Assembly: GCA_016213105.1 (NCBI GenBank)
Contig: JACRBN010000001.1
Location: 124,001-188,000, forward strand
Reading direction: 5' to 3'
Length of the DNA stretch: 64,000 nucleotides
Source: Chloroflexota bacterium
GTDB taxonomy: Bacteria; Chloroflexota; Anaerolineae; Anaerolineales; Villigracilaceae
Below are positions 9,201 to 16,681 of this stretch, one piece after another. Position 1 is the first letter of the stretch, and each line of letters opens with the position of its first letter. The notes under the pieces were generated by a model. It did not search any database, had not been told where the DNA came from, and saw only the letters and a program-made list of their open reading frames with translations. A program made the position numbers and the translations under genes.

Positions 9201-10212
9201 CTCCCTCACCGAACAGATCAAACAGCTGCAACTGCCCATCCTCCAAGCCTCCATCGAAACCGGCCAACCCCAGCGTTTGTCCCTTCCCAGTGGCGGACCC
9301 AGCCGCAGCCTGCTGGCCGGCGCCCACACACAAATCTCCATCCCAATCCGCCGCGAAGCATCGGTGATCGGCCTGATCCTGCTGGAAAGCGCCAGCGATT
9401 CGCAGGAGGACCTGGCTTTCCTCAACCGTCTGAGCGACCACGCCGCCATCGCCATCTCGAACGCCCAACTCTACGGTGAAGTCCAGCGTGCCAATCTGGC
9501 CAAGAGCGAATTCGTCTCATTGGTGGCGCACGAGTTGAAGAACCCAATGACCTCGATCAAGGGCTACACCGAGTTGCTGGCCAGCGGCGCCGTTGGCGGG
9601 ATCAACGATGTGCAATCCAACTTCCTGAACACCATCCGCTCGAATGTCGAGCGCATGTCCACGCTGGTCTCGGACCTAAACGACAACTCCAAGATCGAAG
9701 TGGGACGCCTGCGCCTCGACTTCAAAGCCACTGAGGTATCCGACCTGGTGGACGAGGTTCTGCGCTCCACCAAACGCCAACTCGAAGACAAGAAACAGTC
9801 TGTCATGCTCGACCTGCCCCTCAAACTTCCCACCGTGTGGGCCGACCGCACGCGCGTCGGACAGGTGCTCACCAACCTAGTCAGCAACGCGCACAAGTAC
9901 ACGCCCGAAAGCGGCACTATCACCGTGGGAGCCGAGGAAACCACCAATCTGTGGGATCCTGAAGGCGCCGCCCACGTGGTACACATGTGGGTGCGCGACA
10001 ACGGCATCGGCATCAGCGCCGAGGACCAGGCCAAGATCTTCCAGAAATTCTTCCGCTCCGATGACTCGAAAGCCCGCGAAGCGCCCGGCACCGGCCTGGG
10101 CTTAAACATCACCAAGAGCCTGGTCGAAATGCAGGGCGGGCGCATCTGGTTCGAGAGCGAATTTCGCAATGGCACCACCTTCCATTTCACGATCCCGGTG
10201 GCGGAGGGATAA
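6235..10212 (+). CDS. PDZ and multi-GAF membrane sensor histidine kinase
   Basis: A protein of about 1325 residues. In order: one N-terminal membrane helix, a PDZ-like domain (about 45-125, GVRAGDQIVAVKNTPV), seven or so membrane helices (to about 380), four GAF-like domains (about 430-1085), a HisKA domain with phospho-acceptor His in VAHELKNP near residue 1099, and an HATPase domain with NLVSNAHKYTPE, DNGIGI and GTGLGLNI. It should autophosphorylate in response to membrane or small-molecule signals. The start is uncertain: ATG 6235 gives a natural N-terminus but has no clear Shine-Dalgarno; ATG 6112 lies in a hairpin. FIST follows 6 bp downstream. No response regulator is adjacent. Confidence 0.88.
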   Translation: MQRTNTLLTRILQITVTVYQAVTIAAFMMAILFAIQWLNIPFIGILVEPTLVVNGATPTGAEPWNMYEQGVRAGDQIVAVKNTPVRSAREIMDLLSTNFGGENVPVTVRKSDGTIVELTVQLAAFPSADVVAYLIIPVIIGFFFLIISLWTFGLRRTEMAGRSFGLFASSLSIVTTSFFDLYTTHLLAYLWTAAAAIAGGALIDLALSFPREMRLVVGRPYLRWIGMYVAAGLFLYAYPTIFDLGHPTAYFLPWRYIYLFVGVAVLIFLGMNIFHRFTAPSPVIRAQTHTILIGTMAGLGPITLWLVTTPLHLFEFSPYFFLPIIFFPASIGYTILRFRFLRTDEWVRSGLVYGVLTGIVVIAYGVIASAMSMLITESMPWSNIWVGVFVFLVVLMLEPLRNRLRNLVDTTFFRGQRVYAEQISQFSHELTTALDLNKIAISLREQINTVFAPELFHIYTYDKTNDQFTTLPGEDGRATSDITFGVNSPLARYFAREHLPLYLDGTTLPPSLEPEKSRLALLNARLFLALPGKGDLPTGWLALGARRSGQPYTPQDLTFLENISDQASIGIERVQTVADLERRILETDALVRVSQGVNITLTFDDVLELIYTQTSQIIPITHLHITLYNKENNFYYYGFCVEDNERLQDRENLPLPANSGLAPEIVRKGRPILTQDYIRECQTRNLTPSFDGVYAWVGVPLNAAAETIGVLSVGNRDTGITYTQSQSQLLQAIADQTAGAIVKARLLQETQQRAHQLSTLNEITRQLTGTLELEPLLQSMLESAVSILNSEAGGLFLVDEQTGELIFKVTVGPVAANLVGQRLPPGSGIVGHVVQTRQPIIENSAQQSPIRFDTDQQTGFVSRSILAVPLQAKGRVIGVVEVVNRRDGLPFVEEDQNLLTAFAGQASVAMENARLYTLTDLELANRVEELQVMQRIDRELNASLETDRAMRITLDWALRQSHAEAGLIGMLEEGKLSIMAEQGYEERPTSLTEQIKQLQLPILQASIETGQPQRLSLPSGGPSRSLLAGAHTQISIPIRREASVIGLILLESASDSQEDLAFLNRLSDHAAIAISNAQLYGEVQRANLAKSEFVSLVAHELKNPMTSIKGYTELLASGAVGGINDVQSNFLNTIRSNVERMSTLVSDLNDNSKIEVGRLRLDFKATEVSDLVDEVLRSTKRQLEDKKQSVMLDLPLKLPTVWADRTRVGQVLTNLVSNAHKYTPESGTITVGAEETTNLWDPEGAAHVVHMWVRDNGIGISAEDQAKIFQKFFRSDDSKAREAPGTGLGLNITKSLVEMQGGRIWFESEFRNGTTFHFTIPVAEG

Positions 10213-10218
10213 GCCCCC

Positions 10219-11367
10219 ATGACTTTATCTGCATCCGTTGGATCTGCCCAGGCCCTCGATGGGCGCGAAGCCGGCCTGCAAGCCGCCCACCATGCTCTCA
10301 ACCAACTCGGCGCGGGCACACCCTCGCTCGGGCTGGTCATCGCGTCCCACCAATACCAGCCGCGCGAAGTCGCCAGCGGCGTCTCCAGCCTGCTCGGCGA
10401 CGTTCCACTGATCGGATTCAGCGCCCCGGCCGGCATCACCTCCGAGGGATTGCATCCGCACTCCGTGGTGGTGGCGCTTCTGGGTGGGGATTTCCAGGCC
10501 GAAGCTCACTGGCTGCCCGGCTATGCCCAATCTGGACGTGAGACGGCCGCCCGTCTCTTGAACATTGCCAACGCCCAGGACAACCTCCGCTCCCTGTTGC
10601 TCTTTGCGGATGGCTTCAACGGCGATGCCGAACAGTTGTGCGCCAGCCTGGCGGGCATCAACCTACCGCTGGCCGGCGCCCTCTCCAGCGGCGACCTGCA
10701 TACAGGCAGCACCTACCAGATGTCTGGTCTGCAGACCGGGGCGGGCGCCCTGACTGCCGCCTTTTTGCGCGGCAACCTGCGCATCGGCATCGGCCATGCC
10801 CACGGGTGGAATCCCGTCGGCAGCCAGTTCCGTGTCACCCGTTCGCGCGGCTTCTGGCTGCGCACCCTGGACGGCCGCCCCGCCTCCGAAACCTATGCGG
10901 GACTGTTCGGTTATCCCGCCCGCGAATGGGCTTTTCCGCCGCTCAGCCACTTGGCCCGCCTCTATCCGCTTGGCGTGGAACAAGGCGAAACGATGGTGGT
11001 GCGCTCCCCCATCCGCGTGGAAGCCGACGGCAGTTTCCGCATGAACGGCACCGTGCGCGACGGCATCGATGCGTACGTCCTGGTCGGCACCCGCAGCGAC
11101 TGTGAGAAGGCGGCCCAACAGGCCGCGCAACAAGCCCTGCTGGGACTGGGCAGCGCCAAACCCGTCTTTGCCTTGGTGCTGGTGGACATCGCCTGGCAGA
11201 TGCTGCTCAAGGCCACCCCGGGCGCGGAGGTTGCCGCCGTGCAGGACATGCTCGGGCCAAAGATTCCCATTGCGGGAGGATACACGCTCGGGCAGATCGT
11301 CTCGGGCGCAGCGGGGCCTAATTTCCTTAACCAGCACATTGTGGTGGTCGCCTTCGGTGAGGAATAG
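10219..11367 (+). CDS. FIST-domain signal protein
   Basis: A 382-residue cytosolic protein with a FIST N domain (about 1-190; LGLVIASHQYQPREVASGV, LIGFSAPAGI) and a FIST C domain (about 210-370; ending GAAGPNFLNQHIVVVAFGEE). FIST proteins are predicted sensory modules binding small ligands, often next to histidine kinases or methyl-accepting proteins. It starts 6 bp after the PDZ-GAF kinase stop, so the two are almost certainly co-transcribed, and FIST may supply a ligand-dependent input to that kinase. A bidirectional terminator follows. Confidence 0.85.
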   Translation: MTLSASVGSAQALDGREAGLQAAHHALNQLGAGTPSLGLVIASHQYQPREVASGVSSLLGDVPLIGFSAPAGITSEGLHPHSVVVALLGGDFQAEAHWLPGYAQSGRETAARLLNIANAQDNLRSLLLFADGFNGDAEQLCASLAGINLPLAGALSSGDLHTGSTYQMSGLQTGAGALTAAFLRGNLRIGIGHAHGWNPVGSQFRVTRSRGFWLRTLDGRPASETYAGLFGYPAREWAFPPLSHLARLYPLGVEQGETMVVRSPIRVEADGSFRMNGTVRDGIDAYVLVGTRSDCEKAAQQAAQQALLGLGSAKPVFALVLVDIAWQMLLKATPGAEVAAVQDMLGPKIPIAGGYTLGQIVSGAAGPNFLNQHIVVVAFGEE

Positions 11368-11400
11368 CCCGTCACCGTTCGAAGTTTCCCTTTCAAAACA

Positions 11401-11431
11401 ACAAGCCCGACTCACAGCGAGTCGGGCTTGT
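11401..11431. terminator. Bidirectional terminator between convergent FIST and trpB genes
   Basis: A perfect 13-bp stem (ACAAGCCCGACTC, 11401-11413, with 11419-11431) lies between the 3' ends of two convergent genes. T-runs are short on both sides. Confidence 0.75.
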
Positions 11432-11459
11432 TCATGGATGGAACACGCCGGTCTTCGAG

Positions 11460-12833
11460 TTACGCCGGGAGCGCCACCTTGGGCAGTCTTTCCATGGCAG
11501 AGGCCACGGCCTCGGCGGGATATTCGTAATCCTCCAGCTTGCCAGCCAGGTAGGACTCGTAGGCGGTCATGTCGAAGTTGCCGTGACCCGAGAGGTTGAA
11601 CAGGATCACGCGCTTCTCACCCTTCTCCTTGGCATCCAACGCCTCGTCAATCGCCGCGCGAATGGCATGGGACGACTCGGGCGCGGGGACGATGCCCTCG
11701 GCGCGGGCGAATTGAACGGCCGCCTCGAAGGTGGGCGTCTGCCTGACCGCCGTCGCCTCGATCAGACCCGCATCCACCAGCGCGCTCAGGGCGGGCGCCA
11801 TGCCGTGATAGCGCAATCCACCCGCGTGGATGGACGGCGGCACGAAGTCGTGGCCGAGCGTGTGCATCTTGACGACCGGCGCCATCTTGGCCGTATCGCC
11901 GTAATCGAAGGTGTAGATGCCCTTGGTCAGGGAGGGCGTCGCGGTCGGTTCCACGGCCACCAGGCGCGTGCGTTGTCCGTTCTTGAGGTTCTCGCGCAGG
12001 AAGGGGAAGGCAATGCCCGCAAAATTCGAGCCGCCGCCCACACAGCCGATCACCACGTCGGGATACTCGTTTGCCAGATCCATCTGTTTGAGGGCTTCCT
12101 CGCCAATCACGGACTGGTGCATCAAGACGTGATTCAACACCGAGCCGAGGCTGTACTTCTTCGCGCCACCCGAAGAAGCCGCAACTTCCACTGCCTCGGA
12201 GATGGCGATGCCCAGCGAGCCCGGGCTTTGCGGATCCTGGGCCAGCACGGAGCGCCCGTAATTCGTGAGGTTGGTGGGGCTGGCGAAGACCTGCGCGCCG
12301 AAGGTCTCCATCAGGATGCGGCGATAGGGCTTCTGGGTGTACGAAACCTTGACCATGTACACTTCCAGGTCGAGGTCGAACATCTGACAGGCCATCGAGA
12401 GCGCCGAACCCCACTGCCCCGCGCCGGTCTCGGTGGTCAGGGCCTTCGTCCCGGCCGCCTTGTTGAAAAAGGCCTGCGGGATGGCGGTATTGGACTTGTG
12501 GCTGCCCGAGGGCGAAGCGCCCTCGTATTTGTAGTAGATATGCGCCGGGGTGCCCAGCGCTTTTTCGAGGCGGCGAGCGCGGATCAACGGGGTGGGACGG
12601 AACAGCTTGTAGATCTCGCGCACTTCCTCGGGGATCGGGATGTAGCGTTCGCTGGAAATCTCCTGCAGGATCAGTTCCATGGGGAACAGCACGGACAGGA
12701 AATCGGGGGTGACGGGTTCGAGCGTACCAGGATGCAGGACCGGGGTCGGCGGCACGGGGCTGTCGGCCTGGATGTTGTACCAGAATTTCGGCAGGTCGTT
12801 TTCGTTCAGCAGAAAGCGGGTTTGGTCAGACAT
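11460..12833 (-). CDS. trpB: TrpB2-type tryptophan synthase beta chain (PLP-dependent)
   Basis: A 457-residue fold-type II PLP enzyme of TrpB2 length, longer than TrpB1 (about 400). The PLP lysine is in SGSHKSNTA, the [12 protein letters not shown] stretch matches the substrate loop, and [11 protein letters not shown] is the phosphate-binding glycine loop. TrpB2 enzymes condense indole with serine to give tryptophan and often act without a dedicated TrpA; no trpA or other trp gene is in the window. An AGGAGA sits 6-7 bp before the ATG. The tryptophan T-box upstream independently supports a role in tryptophan supply. Confidence 0.93.
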   Translation of the reverse strand: MSDQTRFLLNENDLPKFWYNIQADSPVPPTPVLHPGTLEPVTPDFLSVLFPMELILQEISSERYIPIPEEVREIYKLFRPTPLIRARRLEKALGTPAHIYYKYEGASPSGSHKSNTAIPQAFFNKAAGTKALTTETGAGQWGSALSMACQMFDLDLEVYMVKVSYTQKPYRRILMETFGAQVFASPTNLTNYGRSVLAQDPQSPGSLGIAISEAVEVAASSGGAKKYSLGSVLNHVLMHQSVIGEEALKQMDLANEYPDVVIGCVGGGSNFAGIAFPFLRENLKNGQRTRLVAVEPTATPSLTKGIYTFDYGDTAKMAPVVKMHTLGHDFVPPSIHAGGLRYHGMAPALSALVDAGLIEATAVRQTPTFEAAVQFARAEGIVPAPESSHAIRAAIDEALDAKEKGEKRVILFNLSGHGNFDMTAYESYLAGKLEDYEYPAEAVASAMERLPKVALPA

Positions 12834-12976
12834 GGGATTCTCCTATGAAGTGTGAAATGAGCATGGGTCGTTCGAGCTTGCCGCGCGGATTGTTCTCCGC
12901 GCCACATGGACAATTTCAACGCGAGGCCCTTCAAGGCGGATGGAACGTGATAATGTGCATGGTTTCGGCCTCTCTC

Positions 12977-13123
12977 CTACGGTACGAAAATCGTGGGGCG
13001 GTTCTCCTGCTCGCTCTGTTCCTTGAGGATCTGCTCGGCGGGCAGGGAGGTATCTTCGATGATTTGAGCCGGGCGTTCCTGCAAGGGAATGGACTCGGGG
13101 TCGGGGCGGGTGATGGGGTTCAT
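12977..13123 (-). CDS. 48-residue small protein between the T-box and trpB
   Basis: The ATG at 13123 (minus strand) has a strong AAAGGAG 6 bp upstream and opens a 48-codon frame, MNPITRPDPESIPLQERPAQ..., ending FVP. The product is acidic, rich in Pro, Glu and Gln, and has no membrane segment, cysteine or Trp codon, so it is not a classical Trp leader peptide. It lies after the T-box terminator and 143 bp before trpB, so it should be made only when the T-box reads through, together with TrpB2. I do not recognise the family. A further 9-codon frame begins shortly after its stop but has little support. Confidence 0.6.
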   Translation of the reverse strand: MNPITRPDPESIPLQERPAQIIEDTSLPAEQILKEQSEQENRPTIFVP

Positions 13124-13159
13124 GATCTCTCCTTTTGACGAAGTTCCATTTGATTACTT

Positions 13160-13175
13160 GCAGACTGAAGTCTGC
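13160..13175. repeat. Small palindromic intergenic repeat (copy 1)
   Basis: GCAGACTGAAGTCTGC is a near-perfect palindrome followed by ACTCCGAC. A related unit, GCGGACTGAAGTCCGC followed by GCTCCGG, is at 47208. These look like REP-like intergenic units; copy number elsewhere in the genome is unknown. Confidence 0.6.
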
Positions 13176-13200
13176 ACTCCGACTTCCAGGATGTACCCAA

Positions 13201-13508
13201 ATAAAAACAGCGTTCATCCCAAAATGGGACGAACGCTGTCGCATCCGTGGTGCCACCCAAATGAAGCTATAAAAAAATCCCGTTATGTAGCAACGGGAGC
13301 CAGCTTCACTCTTTTCGAGTACGGCCAATCAGGCTTATACTCTAGCCCTGTAACGGGGGCAACCCGACTATGGCTACTTGCTGTTGCGTTCGCCTCGCAG
13401 CTCGGAGGTCCATTCGGCTCCATCGTTTCGGGCAGGTCTTTCACCGCGTTCCGCCTGCTCTCTATACCGTCGTTTGGCGCGTACTCGTCCTCGTCTTCGC
13501 TTTTGATT
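13201..13508 (-). promoter_or_regulatory. T-box leader, tryptophan-specific, upstream of trpB
   Basis: On the minus strand the leader contains AGAGAG (complement of 13454-13459), a stem I region with GAA-TGG-ACC whose TGG (13410-13412) fits a Trp specifier, and the T-box sequence GGGTGGCACCACGG (complement of 13245-13258). The UGGC bulge has C at the variable position, fitting the G73 discriminator of bacterial tRNA-Trp. An intrinsic terminator follows: a 14-bp stem with one G-U pair (13208-13221 with 13225-13238) and a U-run at 13202-13207. Uncharged tRNA-Trp should block this terminator and allow expression of the 48-codon gene and trpB. Confidence 0.9.
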
Positions 13509-13514
13509 GTGCCG

Positions 13515-13542
13515 ATTATATGCAATCCACTATAATTGTCAA
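13515..13542 (-). promoter_or_regulatory. Consensus promoter for the T-box/trpB transcript, interleaved with a divergent promoter
   Basis: On the minus strand TTGACA (complement of 13537-13542), a 16-bp spacer and TATAAT (complement of 13515-13520) match consensus at all twelve positions. On the plus strand TATAAT at 13531-13536, with a weak TTGTGC -35 at 13507-13512 and an 18-bp spacer, lies inside the same interval and suits the lipoprotein gene at 13565. The two promoters therefore overlap and should compete for polymerase. Confidence 0.85.
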
Positions 13543-13564
13543 TAGTAACCAGGAGGCTTTTCCC

Positions 13565-14314
13565 ATGAAAACCCGAACCGTTCTGATCGGATTGTTGACA
13601 CTGATCCTGTTGACCGGGTGTTCCTTTCCGAGCAACGCCCCGACTCCCACCCCCACGCTGGCCCCAATTCTCGCCACCCCGACTATCATCGCGCCAACCG
13701 CCCCCATCGTAACGGTCACGGCGGCCCCGTTGGTGATCCCCACCGTGACGGGTGTGTTCGTCCCCGCCACCGCGGCAGCAAACGCGGGCAGCATCGGCGG
13801 CGTGACTCCCGTCCCGTCGGCCACCTTCTGCGCAGACGCCCAGGTGACTGCCGTCCTCGACAGTTTGAAGACCGCCCTGCAAACCTCCAATGGGACCCTG
13901 CTGGCTTCGCTGGTCAGCCCGGTGCATGGCATGGAGGCGCGTTATTACCGCGACGGGCGCACGGTCATCTATGACCAGACTCATGCCAAATTCCTGTTCA
14001 TTTCGACCTGGCAGGTGGACTGGGGCGATGCGCCCGGCAGCGGACTGCCCAGCGTGGGCGCGTTCCACGATGTTATCATCCCCGACCTGCTGAAACTCTT
14101 CAACACCACCTACACCTTGACCTGCAACCAGGTGCAGGTCGGCGGCACCACCTACCAGGCGGCCTGGCCGTATTCGGCCAACTTCTACTCGGTCTATTAC
14201 GGCGGCACGTCGGCCAACGGCAACATGGACTGGCTGACCTGGCTGGTCGGCTTCGAGTACGTCAACGGCAGGCCCTATCTCTATGCCCTGCTGCCCTATC
14301 GCTGGGAACCGTAA
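13565..14314 (+). CDS. Putative lipoprotein of unknown function
   Basis: A 249-residue protein with a clear lipoprotein signal (MKTRTVLIGLLTLILLTGC, acylation at Cys19) and a Pro/Thr/Ala-rich linker (about 22-85) that would hold the folded part away from the membrane. The folded region (about 90-249) has the pattern of an NTF2-like or SnoaL-like cone (ALQTSNGTLLASLVSP, HAKFLFISTWQVDWG, LTCNQV), but this is only a resemblance. AGGAGG 8 bp upstream fixes the start. Function is not recognised. It is transcribed divergently from the trp T-box unit. Confidence 0.75.
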   Translation: MKTRTVLIGLLTLILLTGCSFPSNAPTPTPTLAPILATPTIIAPTAPIVTVTAAPLVIPTVTGVFVPATAAANAGSIGGVTPVPSATFCADAQVTAVLDSLKTALQTSNGTLLASLVSPVHGMEARYYRDGRTVIYDQTHAKFLFISTWQVDWGDAPGSGLPSVGAFHDVIIPDLLKLFNTTYTLTCNQVQVGGTTYQAAWPYSANFYSVYYGGTSANGNMDWLTWLVGFEYVNGRPYLYALLPYRWEP

Positions 14315-14340
14315 TCGAAGCGATTGTCCCCTGCGCCCCT

Positions 14341-14373
14341 GCCCTGCAAGGATTTTCCCTTGCAGGGCTTTTT
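14341..14373 (+). terminator. Rho-independent terminator
   Basis: An 11-bp perfect stem (14341-14351 with 14358-14368) is followed by five T. Confidence 0.93.
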
Positions 14374-14438
14374 GATACCTTTTGCAAGCGCGGATCGGTA
14401 AGAATGCTGCGCCTGCAAGCGACAGGATAAGGAGTACA

Positions 14439-14456
14439 ATTGCAAAAACTTGCAAT
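14439..14456 (+). promoter_or_regulatory. Putative Fur-family operator upstream of the fur-like gene
   Basis: ATTGCAA-AAAC-TTGCAAT is a perfect 7-4-7 inverted repeat ending just before the AAGGA ribosome site of the Fur-family gene. Fur-family regulators bind AT-rich dyads of this size, so autoregulation is plausible. The metal is not indicated by the site. Confidence 0.6.
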
Positions 14457-14470
14457 AAGGATTTAACTGC

Positions 14471-14908
14471 ATGAGCTGTGTGAACGAATTTGCTCCCCAA
14501 CTCCGCGCGCGCGGGTTTCGCGCCACCCCCCAGCGCATGGTCATCCTGCACGTCCTGCGCCATGCGGGCGGACATTTGACCCCGTCCCAGGTGTACGAGC
14601 AGGCCCGCGCCGAAATGCCCGGGCTGACGGAGCCCACCATCTACCGCACGCTGGATTTTTTGGCGGCAAGCGGCTTTGTCCTGGCCGCGCACATGGGCAA
14701 CGGCAGAACCGTGTACGAGCTGGCCGAAGCCAATCACCATCACCTGATCTGCCGCAGCTGCGGCGGTTCCATGCAAATTGCGCACACTCCCCTGGAGAAA
14801 CTGTACCGCCAACTCGAAACCACCACGGGCTATAAACTGGACTCCAGCCACGTCACCCTGTTCGGCTTGTGTCCGCAATGTCAGCTTGTAGACTCCAACG
14901 TCTCCTGA
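14471..14908 (+). CDS. Fur-family metal-responsive regulator
   Basis: A 145-residue protein of normal Fur length. Residues 1-80 are the winged helix (FRATPQRMVILHVLRHAGGHLTPSQVYEQ, then TEPTIYRTLDFLAASGFV). The dimerisation part has the metal-ligand segment EANHHHLICRSCGG and a second CPQC near the C-terminus, so a structural four-Cys zinc site is present. The gene is followed 37 bp later by cbiM on the same strand, which suggests control of cobalt or nickel uptake rather than iron. Zinc (Zur) is a less likely alternative. Confidence 0.88.
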   Translation: MSCVNEFAPQLRARGFRATPQRMVILHVLRHAGGHLTPSQVYEQARAEMPGLTEPTIYRTLDFLAASGFVLAAHMGNGRTVYELAEANHHHLICRSCGGSMQIAHTPLEKLYRQLETTTGYKLDSSHVTLFGLCPQCQLVDSNVS

Positions 14909-14915
14909 CGTTGGA
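14894..14915 (+). other. Hairpin at the fur/cbiM junction
   Basis: A perfect 9-bp stem (TCCAACGTC, 14894-14902, with 14907-14915) and 4-nt loop overlap the fur stop codon. There is no T-run, so it is more likely a processing or mRNA-stability element than a terminator. Confidence 0.55.
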
Positions 14916-14945
14916 ATTCATACCACCTTAAAAGGAGACCCCAAA

Positions 14946-15890
14946 ATGTTATATTCCCCCGCTCCCCTGCATATTCCAGACGGCTTTCTGAACCTCGTGA
15001 TCTCCCTGCTCTTCTGGGTCATTACCGCCGCCACGGTTGGCGTGGCAGTCTCGAAAACCAACAAGTCGTTGGGCGAGAAGCAGGTACCCTTGATGGGTAT
15101 CATGGCCGCCTTCATCTTTGCGGCACAGATGCTGAACTTCCCCGTGATGGGCGGCACCTCGGGTCACTTCCTGGGCGGCGTGCTGGCAGCCATTGTGCTG
15201 GGACCGTGGGCCTCGGTACTGGTCATGACCGCGGTCATTGCCCTGCAAGGCCTGCTCTTTCAGGATGGCGGTCTGCTGGCGATGGGCGCCAATATCTTCA
15301 ACATGGGCCTGCTGACCGCCATGATCGGATATGGGCTGTATCGCAGCGTCCTCAGCCAGAGCAAGGGCATCCGCCTGGCCGTGGCGGGTGGAGCGGCCTG
15401 GCTGGCAGTCGTTGCCGCCGCCCTGATGACCTCCCTGCAACTGTGGCTGAGCGGCGCGGCGCAATTGCAGATCGTGATCCCCGCCATGCTGGGCGTGCAC
15501 GTGCTAATCGGCATTGGGGAAGCCATTGTCACAGTGGCGGCGCTGGCCTTCATCGAACAGACCCGCCCCGACCTGCTCGGACAAAAGGCCACCGCCGAGA
15601 AAGGCGGAGGCGGCTGGGTCGTCGCAGGCGTGATCGTCTCCCTGCTGGCGGTGCTGCTCTCGCCGCTGGCCTCCGCCGACCCCGATGGGCTGGAGCGTGT
15701 GGCCGAGGACATGGGTTTCCTCCAATTGGGGCAATCCGCACCGTACCAGATCCTGCCCGATTACACCATTCCGTTCCTGGGCGAGACGGCCCTTTCCACC
15801 ATCGTGGCGGGAACGGTCGGGGCGCTGGTGTTGCTGGGCTTGATGATCGTGCTCGGCAATATGCTGAAGCGGAAATCCAATCAATCCTGA
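14946..15890 (+). CDS. cbiM: Cobalt/nickel ECF transporter substrate-specific component CbiM with fused PDGLE (CbiN-like) domain
   Basis: A 314-residue membrane protein. Residues 1-215 are the CbiM/NikM core (LHIPDGFL near the N-terminus, NFPVMGGTSGHFLGGVLAAIVLGPWAS, FQDGGLLAMGANIFNMG) with about six helices. Residues 230-310 hold two more helices around ADPDGLERVAEDMGF, the PDGLE signature of CbiN-like subunits, so the two subunits are fused. It binds and translocates the metal. AAAGGAG at 14930-14936 supports ATG 14946, which places seven residues before the canonical HIPDGF. Its stop overlaps cbiQ by one base. Confidence 0.92.
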   Translation: MLYSPAPLHIPDGFLNLVISLLFWVITAATVGVAVSKTNKSLGEKQVPLMGIMAAFIFAAQMLNFPVMGGTSGHFLGGVLAAIVLGPWASVLVMTAVIALQGLLFQDGGLLAMGANIFNMGLLTAMIGYGLYRSVLSQSKGIRLAVAGGAAWLAVVAAALMTSLQLWLSGAAQLQIVIPAMLGVHVLIGIGEAIVTVAALAFIEQTRPDLLGQKATAEKGGGGWVVAGVIVSLLAVLLSPLASADPDGLERVAEDMGFLQLGQSAPYQILPDYTIPFLGETALSTIVAGTVGALVLLGLMIVLGNMLKRKSNQS

Positions 15891-16681
15891 TGCACGCTGA
15901 AATTTTCGACCGTTTCCACGAAGCTGAAAGCCGATTGCACCGCCTCGACCCGCGCGTCAAGGTGGTGGTGACGGTGCTGTTCATCCTGTCCAACGCGCTG
16001 CTGCCCGACGGCGCCTGGGCCGCCTTTGGGCTGTCCTGGCTGGTCCTGCTGGGATGGAATGCGCTCTCACGCCTGGGCGTGGACTTCACCTTCCGCCGCT
16101 CGTTCGTGGCCCTGCCTTTCGCGCTGGCCGCCGTCTCGGCCATTTTCTCGCCCATCGGGAAGCCGCTGGCAGATTGGTCGCTCGGTCCGCTGGTGCTCAT
16201 CCCCACCGATTATGGCGTGATCAAATTCGTCAGCATTCTGCTGCGCTCGTGGATCTCGGTGCAGGCGGCCATCCTGCTGGTGGCGGTCACGCGCTTCCCC
16301 GACATGATCCACGCCTTCGAACACCTGCGCGTGCCGGGCGTCCTGACCACCATCGTGGCCTTCCTGTACCGCTACCTGTTCGTGTTGACCGACGAAGTCA
16401 TGCGCCTGCTGCGGGCGCGGGACTCCCGCTCGGCGGCAGAACCAGGCCGCAGGTCCGGGCGGAACGTGGTTTGGCGGGCGTGCGTGGCGGGCAACATGGC
16501 GGGCCAGCTCTTCCTGCGCAGTTACGAACGCAGCGACCGCATCTACAACGCCATGCTGGCGCGCGGCTACGACGGCCACTTGCGCACGCTTAATCCGCAC
16601 GTCCTGCATCCCAGCGATTGGGCCTATGGCGCGGCGGCGATCTTCATCCTCATTCTCCTGCAACTGGTTGGACGGTTCTAA
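15890..16681 (+). CDS. cbiQ: ECF transporter transmembrane component CbiQ
   Basis: A 263-residue membrane protein starting at an ATG that shares one base with the cbiM stop (TGATG), so translation is coupled. It has the CbiQ start pattern (ESRLHRLDPRVKVV), about five membrane helices, and the two cytoplasmic coupling segments: ARDSRSA near 185 and MLARGYDG near 225, the latter with the typical A-R-G core that contacts the ATPase. It should form the scaffold of the cobalt/nickel uptake complex with CbiM and CbiO. Confidence 0.93.
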   Translation: MHAEIFDRFHEAESRLHRLDPRVKVVVTVLFILSNALLPDGAWAAFGLSWLVLLGWNALSRLGVDFTFRRSFVALPFALAAVSAIFSPIGKPLADWSLGPLVLIPTDYGVIKFVSILLRSWISVQAAILLVAVTRFPDMIHAFEHLRVPGVLTTIVAFLYRYLFVLTDEVMRLLRARDSRSAAEPGRRSGRNVVWRACVAGNMAGQLFLRSYERSDRIYNAMLARGYDGHLRTLNPHVLHPSDWAYGAAAIFILILLQLVGRF

